The notes: generated by a model not told the origin, from the sequence alone. A DNA stretch of 64,000 nt from Nematostella vectensis (GCF_932526225.1 NC_064048.1:1975340-2039339); one strand, 5' to 3'. Shown: positions 14,400-27,915, numbered from the stretch's first letter. Numbers and translations: made by a program.

Positions 14400-14489
14400 G
14401 AAAAACAGAGAACAAAGACATTACGGTGTATTAGTACTAAATAAATTATGTAATATTTCACGGGTTTTTGAAAACCACTCTGTCGTGCA

Positions 14490-14975
14490 CTGTACAGACA
14501 AGACACCGCGCACTGTACAGACTACAGAAACAGTAGACAGAGCCCATTATACAGACTCCAACAACAAAAGTATGCCCGCACTGAACAGATTAACAAGACA
14601 GACAACGCGAAATGGAAAACGTCACGAGACATACAAACATTGCGCACTGTAAGGTTGCTCAACAAGACAGAAAGTGCGCACTGCAGAGACATCACCAGAC
14701 GAACAGCGCTTTTTGTACCGACTTCACCAGACGGATAACGCGGGATGGACGACTTTATCAGACAAACAGCGCACACAGTACAAACGTCACCAGAAAGATA
14801 GCACATTCTGTACAGACTTAACCAAACAAACAGCGCGTAATGTACAGACTTCGCCAAACAGATAGTGTGTACTGTTAAGACTTCACCAGAGATATAGTGT
14901 GCACTGTATACACTTAATAAAACAGACTGTACAGACTTCACCAGATGGACAGTGCGAACTGGTCAGACTGCACTA
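14490..14975 (+). repeat. Degenerate 32-bp minisatellite (tail of zinc-finger unit 0)
   Basis: Diverged units with the core CAGACTTCACCAGACAGACA and GCGCACTGTA repeat at about 30-34 base spacing. The same minisatellite closes unit A (27,050-27,910) and unit B (42,950-43,745). This places the 3' end of an earlier, otherwise lost copy of the zinc-finger unit here. Confidence 0.75.
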
Positions 14976-16314
14976 GAAAGGCCGCGAAACTTATAAAGAG
15001 GAACGAGGCTCCGATAAAAAGAGACGGGGATGATCGTCGTCAAATCGATCTTTACCGCAAGGGATGACACTGAATCGGGGAAAAACGTTAAACAACCCCT
15101 TAGGAATAAAGAGGCTGGTCTAATTTTAAACCCTATGATATTGCAGAATCGGAAAAATCCTTAAACACCCCCTAAAAGATGACAGTTGATAGAAATTTTA
15201 TACCCTAAAAGATGGGACCCTATTCACCCTTGTCTATTATTCTGGAGAGTACCCCGGGGTTAGGAACCTATGGTTCAAGGTTGTGTTTACTTTCTGTGCA
15301 CTAAACGATTGAAAAGCTCACAAAAAATATATCTTCTACACAAATAGTCGGCTTTGTGTAATGATACGGTCTCACATATCAAGAAAATTCAGCCAAAAAT
15401 TGTCGTTTTTGCCAAACGCGGTCATTTCCATATAAGGAAACTAATATATTCCTTATTTGGAAAAAACTGCATGATTCTTGTTATTTTACGGAACCGCATG
15501 TGCTTCGTACATTATGACTTGTAATCAGAAGAGAAAAACAGTGACTGTGACCATCTTTATTAGTCAATGGAGAAAGTATCTGAAAAGAAACTAAGAGTCC
15601 TCGGTACCAATCCCTCAAAACGACAACGTGTTCTTCATATGAGTCCCCGCTTCCTCTTGTGTTGACTGCAAATCATCGACCAGCGCTTAGGCATCGATCC
15701 GCTTCCTCTTGTGTTGACTGCAAATCATCGACCAGCGCTTATATTTTGTAACACTCCCTCCCACCCTAAGGACCAGAGGCTCCAAACTTCACTACCAAAG
15801 AGCCGCGAACCGGCGACAACGCGTTACATTTATTGGGTTTCTTAACCGTTCTACTTATCATTACGTCACATTTATTTTAGAGCCTCCTTTTCATACAGAA
15901 GCGTCTCTATTGATAACTGCTTTCAGGGGCCTGTCCACCGTACGGACCCCACCCTGCTCATACGACGAGATGAGTTCGACTCCGGTTCACCCCTTTGTTG
16001 GTACTAGAGGACGGTTAATTTGTTTGGTTTTCTTAGCTGATGCGTCTGAATTGCAAAAGAGAACATTAAAAAGACAGCTAAAGGTGCCCTCGCACCTACG
16101 CCGGCTTTAAAGCTGACCAACCCTCCCATTACTAGCGTAAGCTATATATACATGTGTATAGGGAGTATTTATTTAAGTATTTAAGACAACAGAACAGTAA
16201 AGAAGAGTCCCAACCTCTTTGCCCTCGTGAGGTTTCCACAGGAGTCCCGTTGACATATTGGTCAAAAGAGGCAACCTTGTTGGGCTTCCTGTGTGTTTCA
16301 CAAAAGAAATCAAA
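14976..16314 (+). other. 5' flank of zinc-finger unit A
   Basis: From about 15,269 (TATGGTTCAAGG) the sequence is homologous to 28,157 and 44,079, which mark the start of units B and C. It becomes near-identical from GGCTCCAAACTTCACTACC (15,778; also about 28,499 and 44,313) onward. A direct repeat of about 40 bases (GCTTCCTCTTGTGTTGACTG and on) lies at 15,650 and 15,702. Compared with unit B, unit A has about 108 extra bases near 16,079-16,185. The stretch presumably holds the promoter and 5' UTR of the gene; a TATATATA lies at about 16,143 but inside the extra segment, so it is weak evidence. Confidence 0.6.
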
Positions 16315-16341
16315 ATGGCGGACGAGTCGCGTGGTGAGAAG
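16315..16341 (+). CDS. Zinc-finger gene copy A, first coding exon (MADESRGEK)
   Basis: ATG at 16315 opens nine codons, MADESRGEK, followed by a possible splice donor (AAG|GTTGGT; in copy C AAG|GTTAGT). Joining at this point to the acceptor TAG at 19301-19303 is phase 0 and runs directly into the zinc-finger frame. The same exon is kept in copies B (28943) and C (44716). The start lies in AAAATGGCGGAC, which resembles the YY1 motif (AANATGGCG); such motifs are known at start codons of animal genes. The exon is inferred from conservation and splice phase; no transcript was available. An alternative donor (GGTATG) four bases further on would put exon 2 out of frame. Confidence 0.6.
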
Positions 16342-19303
16342 GTTGGTATGATATACTCTCCCTTTTACCATTTTTAGTGATTCTGGGATAGTATTTGTCT
16401 ATGGTTACGTTTTCTATGTGGTTGTGTTATTCTCTAGGACTCTGTTGTTATGTATTTATGTCGCTGCTTTCGCTTTTGGCAATCGCTCTCCTGTGAGTTT
16501 AGTTCGCTCGATTTTTTTTTCCAATTGTGCCTCGAGTTTCCTTTTGTTAATCGCCCTTAAATAATGATATACTTCTGCTTTCGGCAGATGTTTTTCCTAC
16601 AAACACTAACACACACAGACAAAAGGGATATTAAATTGCTACTTAGAAACAAACAGATTTTTTTCCAAATTATCTAGTATCTTTTCTGGTATCTAGCATT
16701 TGGACATGGACTGCTATGCTTTAAGATTTTTGCAAGCAAAGGTGGATTTATTATAAGTGAAACACCCGACAGTGCTTTGCCCTCTCATCTCTTGTGTTTG
16801 TGCCTCACAGTAGTTGATGGGTTCTTATTTTTACCGGGATACTGCCCTGTAATAAAACGCAACTGGTTTTTTTTCGTCGTTCCTAACAACAGGCATGATT
16901 TTGCAATTTCCAGGAAGCGCATGCACCATTGTGTGTCCCTTCTTTAGTACACTCATTTCGACCTTACACAGGTCCTTTTCTCACACGAAGTGTCTTGCCT
17001 ACCGTTCTAAGTCATTGCAATGCCATGTTACCAGAATACCTTCTGTATAATTTAAAACTGTGTCATAGCTGCAATCTTGGATTTTGAGATTCCAGCTCTC
17101 AAATCCATGTTATTTTTGCAGTTGAAGGGCAGATTCAGGATTTCATTACTGCATATTTTATCATACAGTAGACACAATTTCTACCAAGTAATTGTGCAAA
17201 ACTATTTCAGGTTGGATTTATTTCGCTGTATTTACTCATGTGTACATTTGCTACCCGAAGGGACCCGAGACATGTGAGGCTAAGATAAGAATTATGTTCT
17301 GCCTACTTTAGACAGTAACAGTTTACTTTAAGACATGATTAAATGTGTTCTGGACATTCATGAATGGACTCGAGGTATTTACCTTTATTTCTTGATCTAA
17401 TTCGAAGTGGAGAAGTAGTTTGAAACAATTGATAGAAATTGTCTCCTACAAACCACTATGTTGGTGAATGAATCCCAAAGAATAGGCTACTTTGCATCAC
17501 GACACTTGACCAGCTTCCAAAAAATATAAATTGTGTTTTTTTTACCATAAAAGATATTTATCTTCCTCATTGAGTGTCGGGATCTTCTTACCATGTCGAT
17601 TTGCAATAAAAGTAGAGCATATGTGTATATTGAGACAGGTTCCCACAGAATATAAGTAGAGTAGTGTGTCAGAAATCTTGTACTAGGAAAGCCTTGAATG
17701 TCATTGTTTTATGGAAAAAAATTCAATAAAAACTCGAGTATTGTGTTGTCTTTCTAGTGTTGTTGGTCTAGATCCTTGAAAATATATGATATGCACTAAT
17801 TTCAAGTCTGGATATTCTATAGCCCTCTTATTTGACTTCAAAATATGTTAACATACAGTAAATTGATATTGTTGCTTGCTTTATACTTAAATCAATAAAA
17901 AATAAATTTCATATAGATTATATTATTAATAGGATATAGCTCACTTGTGGCTTCTTACATTTTTAGCAACAAACAGTGTTGTGATATGTGATTTACAATG
18001 AAAATCAAGATTATACATATATTTTTATTTTATTCAGGGCCCAAATAAATTGCAGATTTGTTTAATAGAACAACAACTGTTAGGATGGTGGGAGAGTCTA
18101 TTTAGTAAATAAACCCCTTCTGGTGCCTGGGATATGGGCGGATAATGTCCAAGGATGAGAAATGGTACGAAAAGTAAACAGTTGGCCGAGAAGCGAACTG
18201 GGCAACTGTAAAATTTTGAGGACCATTTCTCATCAGCTGACATTATCCGCCGATATCACAGTTAGCCAAAGAAGGGGGTTATTTATTTTATATCCCAGTG
18301 ACTACACTGAATGCGAAAAGTGTCTTCATAGCACACTGATGTGCATTGGAATGAAGCCGTGAGCACGCGCTGTTATTTTTGCCATTCGCAATTCATAAAA
18401 ATCCACACAACAATCCAAAGAACAAAAACTACACGATCAAAACTTGCATTTCAACTGATGGATTTTCACCTAGACTGTTTTCTTATTCTTCTGCTAAGAG
18501 CTGGAATAGAAATTGCAGCAAAAGTTTTAATTTTCGAATGTCTTCTGCGCACGCTGACATGCACGGGAATGATGCCATGAGTGCACGTTGTTGTGAAGTT
18601 TTTTTTCATTGCTTTCTCTTTCCCATTTCAGCATAAATTCTAAAAAAAACATATTGATGATAATTCTATAAAAGAAATAAAGCATTATCTATGTACCTTC
18701 ATAGCGTTTTGAAAACCTTGGTGTTTGTTTTAGGAGTTATTGAGCAGATTAAAAGTGAGTTTTACTGCACAAAAATGTTCACAGGACAGATATCACTTTG
18801 GCTGGACGTTATCGACTGATATTTGTCCCTTGAAATTGTGCATGTGACCCTTATTGACCAATGAGCGCGCATGAAAATTCATCACTGGGGTAAAATAGGG
18901 AATAATGGAATGCTATGATTTTGGATTTTTGCAAGCAAAGGTGGATTTACTATGTATCTCTCTTCTTTTGGGCTCTGACCGGATGGATATCTGTAGATAT
19001 CGCATAACGTACTTTTCAACCTATAATGGCGCCAAGATTTGTCATGGGTTCCAAAATTCATACAGAAATGGGCATTGTGTCTTGAGGTCATGGGAATAAA
19101 CCTGGAGGATTGGAGTTACTTAGTTAGCAAATTTAGACATTTTTTTTATAGAGAGTGGCACCTAATATCAATACAGATGATATATGGAGCTGTGATTGAA
19201 ATAAATTTTGTTCAAGTAGATGATGTGCATTTAGTGTGGTTGTGTGTTGTACAAACTGACTACCCCTGTAAACTATATTTATTTATTTTATTTTATTTTA
19301 TAG
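16342..19303 (+). other. Intron of zinc-finger gene copy A
   Basis: About 2.96 kb of AT-rich sequence, nearly identical to the copy B intron (28,970-32,015) apart from small indels and one SINE-like insertion in copy B. It ends in a T/A-rich stretch and TAG at 19301-19303. A segment at about 16,950-17,270 is also present, inverted and diverged, at 53,790-54,130, so the intron contains or has donated a dispersed repeat. No exon with a recognisable domain is seen inside it. Confidence 0.6.
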
Positions 19304-19888
19304 AAGGAACAATTAAAGAAACCTTATAAAGAAAGGCAAGATTTCATCTGCAAGCAGAAAATAAAAGTTGAGCCAGAGCTTTTTGATTTGGAAAAGATTG
19401 CAAAGGAAGCATCAAAAGCATTGAATTTATCTGAGAAACCAAATGAATGTGGTGAATGTGGCATGGGTTTTACCCGACATGCATACCTGAAGAGACACCT
19501 AATGATTCACTCAGGGCAGAAACCATACAGATGTGATGAATGTGGTAAGGGCTTTACCCAATCTGGAGCCCTGAATAGACACCTAAGGATTCACTCAGGA
19601 CAGAAACCATACAAATGTGATGAATGTGGCAAGTGCTTCAACCAATCTGCAAACCTGAAAACACACCTAAGGATTCACTCAGGACAGAAACCATACAAAT
19701 GTGATGAATGTGGCAAATGCTTTACCCGACAAACAGACCAGAAGACACACCTAAGGATTCACTCAGGACAGAAACCATACGAATGCGTTGCCTGTGACAA
19801 ATGCTTTACCCGACAAACACACCTAAAGAGACACCTAATGACTCACTTAGGACAGAAACCACACAAATGTAATGATCTGGACAGTTAA
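19304..19888 (+). CDS. C2H2 zinc-finger protein copy A, finger exon (5 fingers)
   Basis: A putative nuclear sequence-specific DNA-binding protein of the C2H2 family. After the acceptor TAG the frame is open from 19304. About 46 residues precede the first finger, including IKVEPE, a match to the SUMO-attachment consensus (hydrophobic-K-x-E). Five C-x2-C-x12-H-x3-H fingers follow, joined by SGQKPYK-type linkers. Predicted base-contact residues (-1,2,3,6) are RAYR, QGAR, QANT, RTDT and RTHR. Finger 4 has Gln where the core Leu is expected (TDQKTH), which should weaken its fold. The frame ends CNDLDS-stop inside what was finger 6, before the gypsy insertion at 19,964. With exon 1 the product would be about 203 residues, shorter than copy B. 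No KRAB or BTB domain is present. It may be a truncated but expressed copy or a young pseudogene. Confidence 0.72.
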   Translation, partial: KEQLKKPYKERQDFICKQKIKVEPELFDLEKIAKEASKALNLSEKPNECGECGMGFTRHAYLKRHLMIHSGQKPYRCDECGKGFTQSGALNRHLRIHSGQKPYKCDECGKCFNQSANLKTHLRIHSGQKPYKCDECGKCFTRQTDQKTHLRIHSGQKPYECVACDKCFTRQTHLKRHLMTHLGQKPHKCNDLDS

Positions 19889-19963
19889 AAGTACACCTAA
19901 TGATTCACTCAGGCCAGAAACCACACAAATGTGATGAATGTGGCAAATGCTTTCACCAATCTG
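19889..19963 (+). pseudogene. Finger remnant between stop and gypsy insertion (copy A)
   Basis: [20 protein letters not shown] and a partial helix can still be read in another frame after the stop, ending in ATCTG, the left target duplication of the gypsy element. The exon once ran on across the insertion point. Confidence 0.75.
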
Positions 19964-20050
19964 TATTGTACGACGGTCAAGTGCTAAGTGACTTTATTAT
20001 CTCAAAACCGTGACGTCATACAACGTCACGCAATCATACATAATACAACA
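19964..20050 (-). repeat. 3' LTR of gypsy element A (87 bp)
   Basis: Reads TATTGTACGACGG to ATACAACA on the plus strand and matches the right LTR over 87 bases with one difference. It is far shorter than the several hundred bases usual for gypsy LTRs. It contains GTGACGTCATACAACGTCAC, a CRE-like palindrome (TGACGTCA) that could act as a promoter element. Confidence 0.9.
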
Positions 20051-20062
20051 TCCCCCTTTCAG
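20051..20062 (-). other. Polypurine tract of gypsy element A
   Basis: CTGAAAGGGGGA on the minus strand sits directly before the 3' LTR, as expected for the plus-strand primer. Confidence 0.75.
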
Positions 20063-20189
20063 TTTACACAAAATCATGTCCATAAACTTATAACTAACAA
20101 ACTTGAATTGGAACGGTCTAAATGCTAATTTGCATCCACACTAAATAATCATCATAATCAGGTGTTTAGTGACACTTGTGAACGTCCAA

Positions 20190-23100
20190 CTAATAATAAA
20201 TCATGTCTGGATTATTAGTGGGCTTTAAAAGTCTGCCCGACCTTCTAACTACCGCCTTAGATGGGCTAGGGGAGGGAGATGCAGCAGGTCCTGGCGATCC
20301 TTCTCCTCCTTCGCGTACTGGTGGTCGGTTGGAAGGGCTCGGTAGGGAGCTGGACTCTCCAGATGTCGCCACTGGTTCATGGACTAACGCTTTTCTGTTC
20401 CTTCTGATCCCTGAGCCATTTTCTGTTACCAGTTGGTAGGATCTCGGGCTTGCAAGTTTCTTCTCTATCTCTCCGTACCTTTGCTGGTCCCTTATGAACA
20501 CCTTGTCCCCTTGGTGGAGTGTTGGGAGTTCCACAGCCCTGTGGCGAGAGTTGTAGTTACTGGAGTAGCGCTCCCGATATTCTTGTTCTCTCTTAAGCAG
20601 CTGTTCTTGGTCGATCTTTCGGGGTCTTAGGTTCTCGGGGACCGATGGCAACTTGTTACGCAGTTTCCGCCCCATCAGAATCTCTCTAGGGGTTAGGCTG
20701 TTTGCCGGGGGGGCAGAACGGTATGCTAGGAGACCAAGGTGTGGGTTTGTGTTCTTTCGCAGGATGTTCTTGGCGGTCTGAACCGCTCTCTCGACCTCAC
20801 CATTTGCTTGTGGGTAGTGTGGAGAGGAGGTGATGTGGGCGAACCCCATGTCCTTGGCAAAGTTGGTAAATTCCTGGCTAACATACTGGGGTCCGTTATC
20901 CGAGACGACTGTGTCCGGTATTCCGTGCAGAGCAAAGATCTCGCACATGTGGCGCGTGACTGCAGCTGAGGTAGTTGATCCTAGCTTTCGGATTTCAAAC
21001 CATCCGCTTGTGTAGTCGACAACGATAAGATAGTCGGTCTGTTCTAGTTCAAAGAGGTCTGTACCGACCCGGCTCTATGGTAGGTTTGGGAAAGACAGCG
21101 CCATAAGGGGTTCTCTTCGCTCTGGTCTAAGTTTGGCGCAAGTTTGGCATCTGTTGACCATTGCTTCTATCTGCTTGGTTATGAGCGGCCACCACACCGA
21201 GGAGCTCACGCGCCCTAGGCACTTGGTAATGCCAAGATGGCCTTCATGAATGGTCTCCAGCATCTCTAGCTGCATGCTTGAGGGGATAACTAGCCTGTGG
21301 TCATACATCAGGATTCCTCGGTTGACCGTCAAGTGTTGCTTGTTCTCCCAGTATGGCTTTAGGAGTGGTAGGGATGGCATAATGGGAGGCCATCCCTCTA
21401 AGCAGTAGGTCTTCACCTGCTTGCACATGGCGTCGCAGTCCTGGGCTTCCTGGATGTCTTTGAGGCGCCGTTCCGTTGCAGGTAGGGACTCTAGGACTAA
21501 TTCGCTGTGTTCTTCTAATTCCTCGATTTGTTTTAAGTCCTGGGGAGTGGGACTGCTTGTGGGTGCACGAGACAGGGCGTCCGCTGTGTTTTGGTGCACT
21601 CCTTGCACGTAAGTGACCTCTGGTGAATACCTGGCCATTCGGAGGCGAAACCTCAAAACCCTCGGGGGCAGCTTGGAGAGGTCTGTGCTTGAGAGAAGGG
21701 GTACAAGTGGGCGGTGGTCCGTTTCTAGGGTGAATGGTGTCCCAAGGATGTAGTCTGAGAACTTTTCACATGCCCACGTGGCGGCCAGCGCCTCCTTCTC
21801 GATGACTGCGTATCGCTTCTCCGTGTCGTTTAGAGAGCGTGAAGCGAAGGCGATTGGGCGCCGGTTACCGCTGCTGTCGCTTTGCAGTAAGACTGCTCCA
21901 AGCCCGTCCTGGCATGCACGGCAGCGACGATGCTTCGTTTGTTTGGATCGTAGTGTGCCAGCACATCTGTAGAGGTAAGTTTCGTCTTGATCGCCTGAAA
22001 GGCCCTTTCCTGAGGCTGATCCCAAAGCCACTGCTGCTCTTTCTTAAGTAGCTGGCGTAGGGGCTCATTGATGGTTGCTACGTCGGGTATAAATTTGGCC
22101 AGCTGGTTGACCATACCATTGAAACGCTGGAGCTCTGTCACAGTGGTAGGTCGGAGAAAATCTTGGATTGCTTTTTTCTCCGGGTCTGCTTCTACCCCAT
22201 CCTCCGAGATTACATGCCCGAGAAACTTCATGCGCTGTTTAGAGAACTCACATTTCTCGTTCAATTTGACTCCAGCGTCCTTGAGCCGCTGTAACACTTT
22301 TCGGACACGGCTGTCGTGAAGCTCCTGTGTCGGCCCATGTATGAGGATGTCATCCATGTGACAAACTGTGCCATCGATGCCCTCTACGATTCGAGACATG
22401 GTACGCTGAAATATCTCAGGGGCTGAGCTGATTCCAAATGGGAGGCGGTTGAAGCAGTACCTGCCAAATGGTGGGACAAAGGTGGTGAGCAACCGAGACT
22501 CCTCGTCGAGGGGTATTTGCCAAAATCCAGAGTTGGCGTCTAGCTTGGTGAAGATTTTGCTGTCCTTAAGCTTTGCCAAGTTCTCGTCGACACTTGCCAT
22601 AGGGTGGATCTCTCGTTTTACTGCCTTGTTCAGCGGTGTCAGGTCAACGCAGATCCTTACATCACCATTGCGCTTGGGAGCGATCACCATGCCTGAGCAC
22701 CAGTCTGTGGGCTCACTTACTGGTGAGATTACCTTCTGACGAACCATGGCCAGTAGCTTCTCTTTGACCTTAGGGAGAAGTGGGTGTGGTACACGTCGGG
22801 GTGTGTATAGACAAACTGATACTGCGTCCGGTTTCAGAGGTATCTTGTACTTATCCTTCATAAGGCCCAGCCCTTTGAATAACTCGGGGAATTCTGCCTT
22901 GAAATTAGGGGCGGTCTCCACATTGTGCACTGCTGCTGACGGTATTAACAGCTGGAGTGCCTGGATTGCTGACTTGGAAAGTAGATTCTTAGATTGGTTC
23001 TTCATGACGTAGACATTTTCGCGGTGTGTCCTCCCTCCGACTGCAAATAAGGCGTCTGTTATCTGTCCTTTTATCAAGTGGGACAAGTTCACTCCACCGG

Positions 23101-24202
23101 GTCCTCTGAACATGCTTGTCGCCTTGTCCAGTCGCCGGTTTTCCAACCACGGTGCCTTGTCGCCAACCACTGTCACCTTTGACCCACTATCAAGTTTCAA
23201 GGTACAGGGGTTGTGGTTTATGAGCACTTCCGCTGACCAGAATTCATCGTTGGTGGTGCTCACTTCGCCCATGAAGTAGCAGTCGTCTAAATAGTAATCT
23301 TCCTGGTAGCTTCCTTCCTCTTCTCTATTTACTTCATGCACTTGTTTGTTTGACCGACAGACTACGGCGTAGTGGCCTGTTTTGCCGCAGTTACGGCACT
23401 TTGCATCCTTAGCAGGACAATCTTTCTTGACATGGTCTGCCTTTTTTCCACACCAGTGACAGGAGGTGGAGGAGTTATGGCTTCCCGGGGTTGGTGGTCT
23501 ACGGTCTTGGGTTTGCCTTCTTTGGTTCCCGTTTGTTTTTTGTTGTCCACCGTTGTTACCCCGGCCCTTTCTTTTGTTGTTTCTTCTGTTCGGCTGCCTC
23601 TTATCTGTATGGTGAATGATTTCTGCCTGGCTCGAGTATGGTTTCCCGCTTATCACTTGTCGGTGAGTTCTTGAGATCTCGGCAGCTCGAAGGCTTTCCA
23701 CCAGCTTATCTAGGCTTGGCACCGGCCGTTCCCTCAAAAGGCGTTCACGTCCACTCTCATCGGTAGTACCTATGACTATCCGATCTTGGATGAGAGAGTC
23801 CTTCAAGTCACCGAACTCACAAGAGTCGACGGACTCGGAGGGCTTCTGTGTTGCAGAGTTGAAAACAAACCGTTCATACAGCACGTTGCGTTCGGGTACA
23901 AAGTATTTTCTAAGCTCTTCTATAATCCTCTTCGGGTCTTTCCTGTCGGCGTTGGTCAGGGTGGGTAATGAGTTCATTATATTCTTGCTTTCAGGGCCCA
24001 TCACCGTGCAAAGTGTTGCGGCTACTATTTCCTTGCCTGGAGGGGATGTCAATTTCGACCTTAGATCGGTAGCAATGGTATAATAGTCCCATGAGGATTC
24101 GAAGTCCCGCCAGTTCTCCACTACGTCTCCCTGTAACGACATTGGGGGTGGGGCTGGGATCTGATATGTAGCCATTACCGCTTGAGATGAAAGTCCTCCC
24201 AC
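20190..24202 (-). pseudogene. Gypsy gag-pol polyprotein A (nearly intact)
   Basis: The frame starts near 24,202 (or the Met at about 24,175) with gag, then two zinc knuckles (CHWCGKKADHVKKDC and CRNCGKTGHYAVVC, about 23,350-23,460). A protease with LDSGSKVTVVG lies near 23,185, RT with KLDANSGFWQIPLDEESRLL and the catalytic box HMDDILIHG near 22,350, RNase H, an HHCC domain, and an integrase core with VSDNGPQ (about 20,890) and NGEVERAV (about 20,800). Compared with copy B, three defects stand out: a 42-bp in-frame deletion in gag (near 23,823), a one-base deletion near 21,916 at the start of RNase H, and a Trp-to-stop change (TAG) near 21,075 before the integrase core. The rest of pol is open to the stop at 20,190. 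Confidence 0.9.
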
Positions 24203-24587
24203 AGTTGGAATTGATGTGAATCTGCCGGCTTGTTGTTGTTTATTTCTGACAACGGTAAGCTTGTCTTTGTAAGCTTATTTACAGAAAATACTATTTGAAT
24301 AAATCAACTCAGCTGTTAAGTCGACGTAGATTGTACTTCCCAGTGTGTGGTAGCTGTCTGTGGTTCTTGTGTTTCTTTCCAGCTCGGTGAATTGAAGTCG
24401 GCGGTATGTTGTCCCTTGACTTGAACTATACTCGCTGAGGTTAAGTTTTTGTGCAGAGTGTCGAACGGATAGTGTCTCCCACAGTTTTTTCCCTGTTTTT
24501 CTTCGGTTTGTCCAACGGGATGTCCCAGATAAAACGCTGACTTGTTCACTTGGATATTAGGCTGCTAAAAACTGATTTTTAGCGGGT

Positions 24588-24604
24588 CCTCAGGGCTGCC
24601 ACCA
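24588..24604 (-). other. Primer-binding site of gypsy element A
   Basis: TGGTGGCAGCCCTGAGG on the minus strand directly follows the 5' LTR and starts with TGG, the complement of a tRNA CCA end. Which tRNA pairs with it cannot be said without a search. Confidence 0.7.
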
Positions 24605-25440
<836 letters not shown>

Positions 25441-25980
25441 ATGTGCTGAACATCATAGAGGTATAACAGCAAAAGATCTCCCAGGACATGATGATAATGA
25501 TGATGACCCCAGGTGATATACAGAAAAGTACGATAAAAGGAAACAGTCCACGTCAACAGGAACTTCGAGATATTTGAGTAGAAATTATTATAATACGTCC
25601 CTGGGACTTTTTAGTCAGTTCTGGCGTCTTAAATTGAGAAAGAATGTGAATTGTTGGGTGCACACTCTCGCACGCTTTTTATTTAAGCGGCAAAATAAAC
25701 AGTTTGAAAAAGTGTTTTCATTTTTTCCGATGTGACGGGCGTAATTATTTTTGCGTCTATTTTAGCTCAATTTGTCACTCAGAAAGTCAAGTGGTTTCTC
25801 ATTGCAAGTCGCCAATTTTTGTGAAATTCCTACAATTTAGATCTTAATTTTCATAAGGTTAATTATATTAGGGTTAAAAGTGTTCAGTGAATTTGAGCCA
25901 GCTAATTCTAAAAAAAAACTGTGTTAGATTATCAAGGCTATTGTTATTGTTGAAAAAACTGTCCTCACGCACTAGACACA
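25441..25980. other. 3' flank of zinc-finger copy A
   Basis: AT-rich DNA with no coding frame, identical or nearly so in unit B (41,605-42,120). Its first part is also found inverted at 60,170-60,450. It may include the 3' UTR of the original gene. Confidence 0.5.
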
Positions 25981-26590
25981 AAGCGTGCACTGCACAGACA
26001 TTGCCTAACAGGGGCGGCTCTACACCGACCTCCTAACAAACAGCGCGCACTGCACAGACATTGCCTAACAGAGGCGGCTCTAACCGATATCCTAACACAC
26101 AGCGCGCACTGCACAGACATTGCCTAACAGGGGCGGCTCTAACCGATATCCTAACACACAGCGCGCACTGCACAGACATTGCCTAACAGGGGCGGCTCTA
26201 ACCGATATCCTAACACACAGCGCGCACTGCACAGACATTGCCTAACAGGGGCGGCTCTAACCGATATCCTAACACACAGCGCGCACTGCACAGACATTGC
26301 CTAACAGAGGCGGCTCTACACCGACCTCCTAACACACAGCGCGCACTGCACAGACATTGCCTAACAGAGGCGGCTCTACACCGACCTCCTAACACACAGC
26401 GCGCACTGCACAGACATTGCCTAACAGAGGCGGCTCTACACCGACCTCCTAACACACAGCGCGCACTGCACAGACATTGCCTAACAGAGGCGGCTCTACA
26501 CCGACCTCCTAACACACAGCGCGCACTGCACAGACATTGCCTAAAAGAGGCGGCTCTACACCGACCTCCTAACACACAGTGTGCACTGGC
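25981..26590 (+). repeat. 60-bp minisatellite, 10 units (unit A)
   Basis: Ten units of 59 or 60 bases repeat GCGCACTGCACAGACATTGC, then CTAACAG(A/G)GGCGGCTCTA and either CACCGACCTCCTAA or ACCGATATCCTAA. The first units are of mixed type; the last five all carry the CACCGACCTCC form, as expected from recent expansion. Unit B has only five units. The open frames through it (both strands) are repeat translations, not genes. Confidence 0.92.
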
Positions 26591-27045
26591 AGCTCTTATG
26601 GAAAAGACATCGTTCACCAGGCAGATACCGTGCACTGTACAGACATCAACAAAAATAGACAATAGTGTACTGTTGGACTATAGTAACGGGTCTAAGTAAG
26701 TGGTCCAACGACCGAGGTGCCAGGACCTTTTTCATACCCCGCTGCCTTGTTTCTGCTACTATGAACATTTGCCTGCAGACTTCTGGATTTTCTTTCAGGA
26801 TAATCTCTTTTCTTGCGTTTCAGATCTTGTTTTTTTTTATTTTATTTGTTCTATTAGTACGTATTAGTAATTGCACTTTTAGTATCTTACTATAAGCATT
26901 TAACCTAATCAAAGATTAAAGATAAAAAAAAGTTTTGCGTTTTACGCACTGCGTGCACTTTACAGACATTGCCTGACAAAGGGGGCTTTCTACCGACTTC
27001 CTAGTACTAAGCGTGCTTTACCGATAAGACATTGTTTTCCAGGCA
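26591..27045. other. Spacer between minisatellites, unit A
   Basis: Non-coding, AT-rich. The part at about 26,590-26,880 also occurs inverted at 54,150-54,440 and in unit B at 42,440-42,760. A diverged minisatellite unit (GTGCACTTTACAGACATTGC) lies near 26,953. Confidence 0.5.
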
Positions 27046-27049
27046 CTGC

Positions 27050-27365
27050 ACAGACTACAGCAACAATAGACAGCGCACACTGTACAGACTTCACCAATTA
27101 GACGGCGCACACTGTACAGACTTCACCAGACAGACAGCGCACACTACAGACCTCTTTAGACTGACAACCCACAGACTTAACCAGACAGTGCATACTTTAC
27201 AGACTTCACCAGACAGACAGCGCGCACTGTACAGACTTTACCAGTTAGACAGCGCGCACTGTACAGACTTCACCAGACTGATAGCGCACACTGTACAGAC
27301 TTCACCAGACTGACAGCGCACACTATACAGACTTCACCGGACAGACAGCGCGAACTGTACCAAAA
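27050..27365 (+). repeat. 32-bp minisatellite, first block (unit A)
   Basis: About ten imperfect units of CAGACTTCACCAGACAGACA plus GCGCACACTGTA, ending GCGAACTGTACCAAAATTGC. Its core GCGCACTGTACAGAC matches the core of the neighbouring 60-bp minisatellite (GCGCACTGCACAGAC), so the two arrays share an ancestor. Confidence 0.9.
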
Positions 27366-27505
27366 TTGCGAGCTCAATAATTGATAGCAAGCTAATTGTC
27401 GAAATTCTCTTGACAACAGGTTTTAATATTTACCTGGCTTGTTATTATTACATAATAAATCTAGTACTCTAAATTTGAAACTTCTTTGAAAACTGATAAA
27501 TAATG
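27366..27505. other. Short AT-rich spacer in the minisatellite region
   Basis: Starts GAGCTCAATAATTGATAGCA. The same spacer follows the 32-bp array in unit B (43,764-43,905). In unit A a second 32-bp block follows it; in unit B it does not. Confidence 0.6.
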
Positions 27506-27509
27506 CAAA

Positions 27510-27915
27510 TACAGCGCGCACTGTACAGACCTCACCAGACATACAGCACTCACCGTGCAGACTTTACCAGAAAGACAGCATACACTGTATAGACATTACT
27601 AAACAGATAGCGCGCACTGTATAGACTTCAGCAAACAAACAGCCCGCGCTGTACAGACTTCACCAGACAGACAGCGCACACTGTACAGACCTCACCAGAC
27701 AGAAAGCGCACACTGTACAGACTCCACCAGACAGACAGCGCACACTGTACAGACTTCACCAAACAGACAGCGCACACTGTACAGACCTCACCAGACAGAT
27801 AGCGTACGCTGTACATGCTTTAATAAACAGACAGCATTGACTGTGCAGACTACGCCAGACACTTAGCGCACATTGTACAGACTTCACCAGACAGATAGCG
27901 CGCACGGTAACTGAT
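27510..27915 (+). repeat. 32-bp minisatellite, second block (unit A)
   Basis: About twelve further units of the 32-bp repeat, more diverged at the edges and more uniform in the centre (27,650-27,800). It is absent at this position in unit B, whose single array (42,950-43,745) is longer. Confidence 0.88.

Noticed and set aside
26210-26699. Open frames on both strands through the 60-bp array
   Set aside because: The unit length of 60 is a multiple of three and the unit lacks stops in those frames; no other sign of coding.
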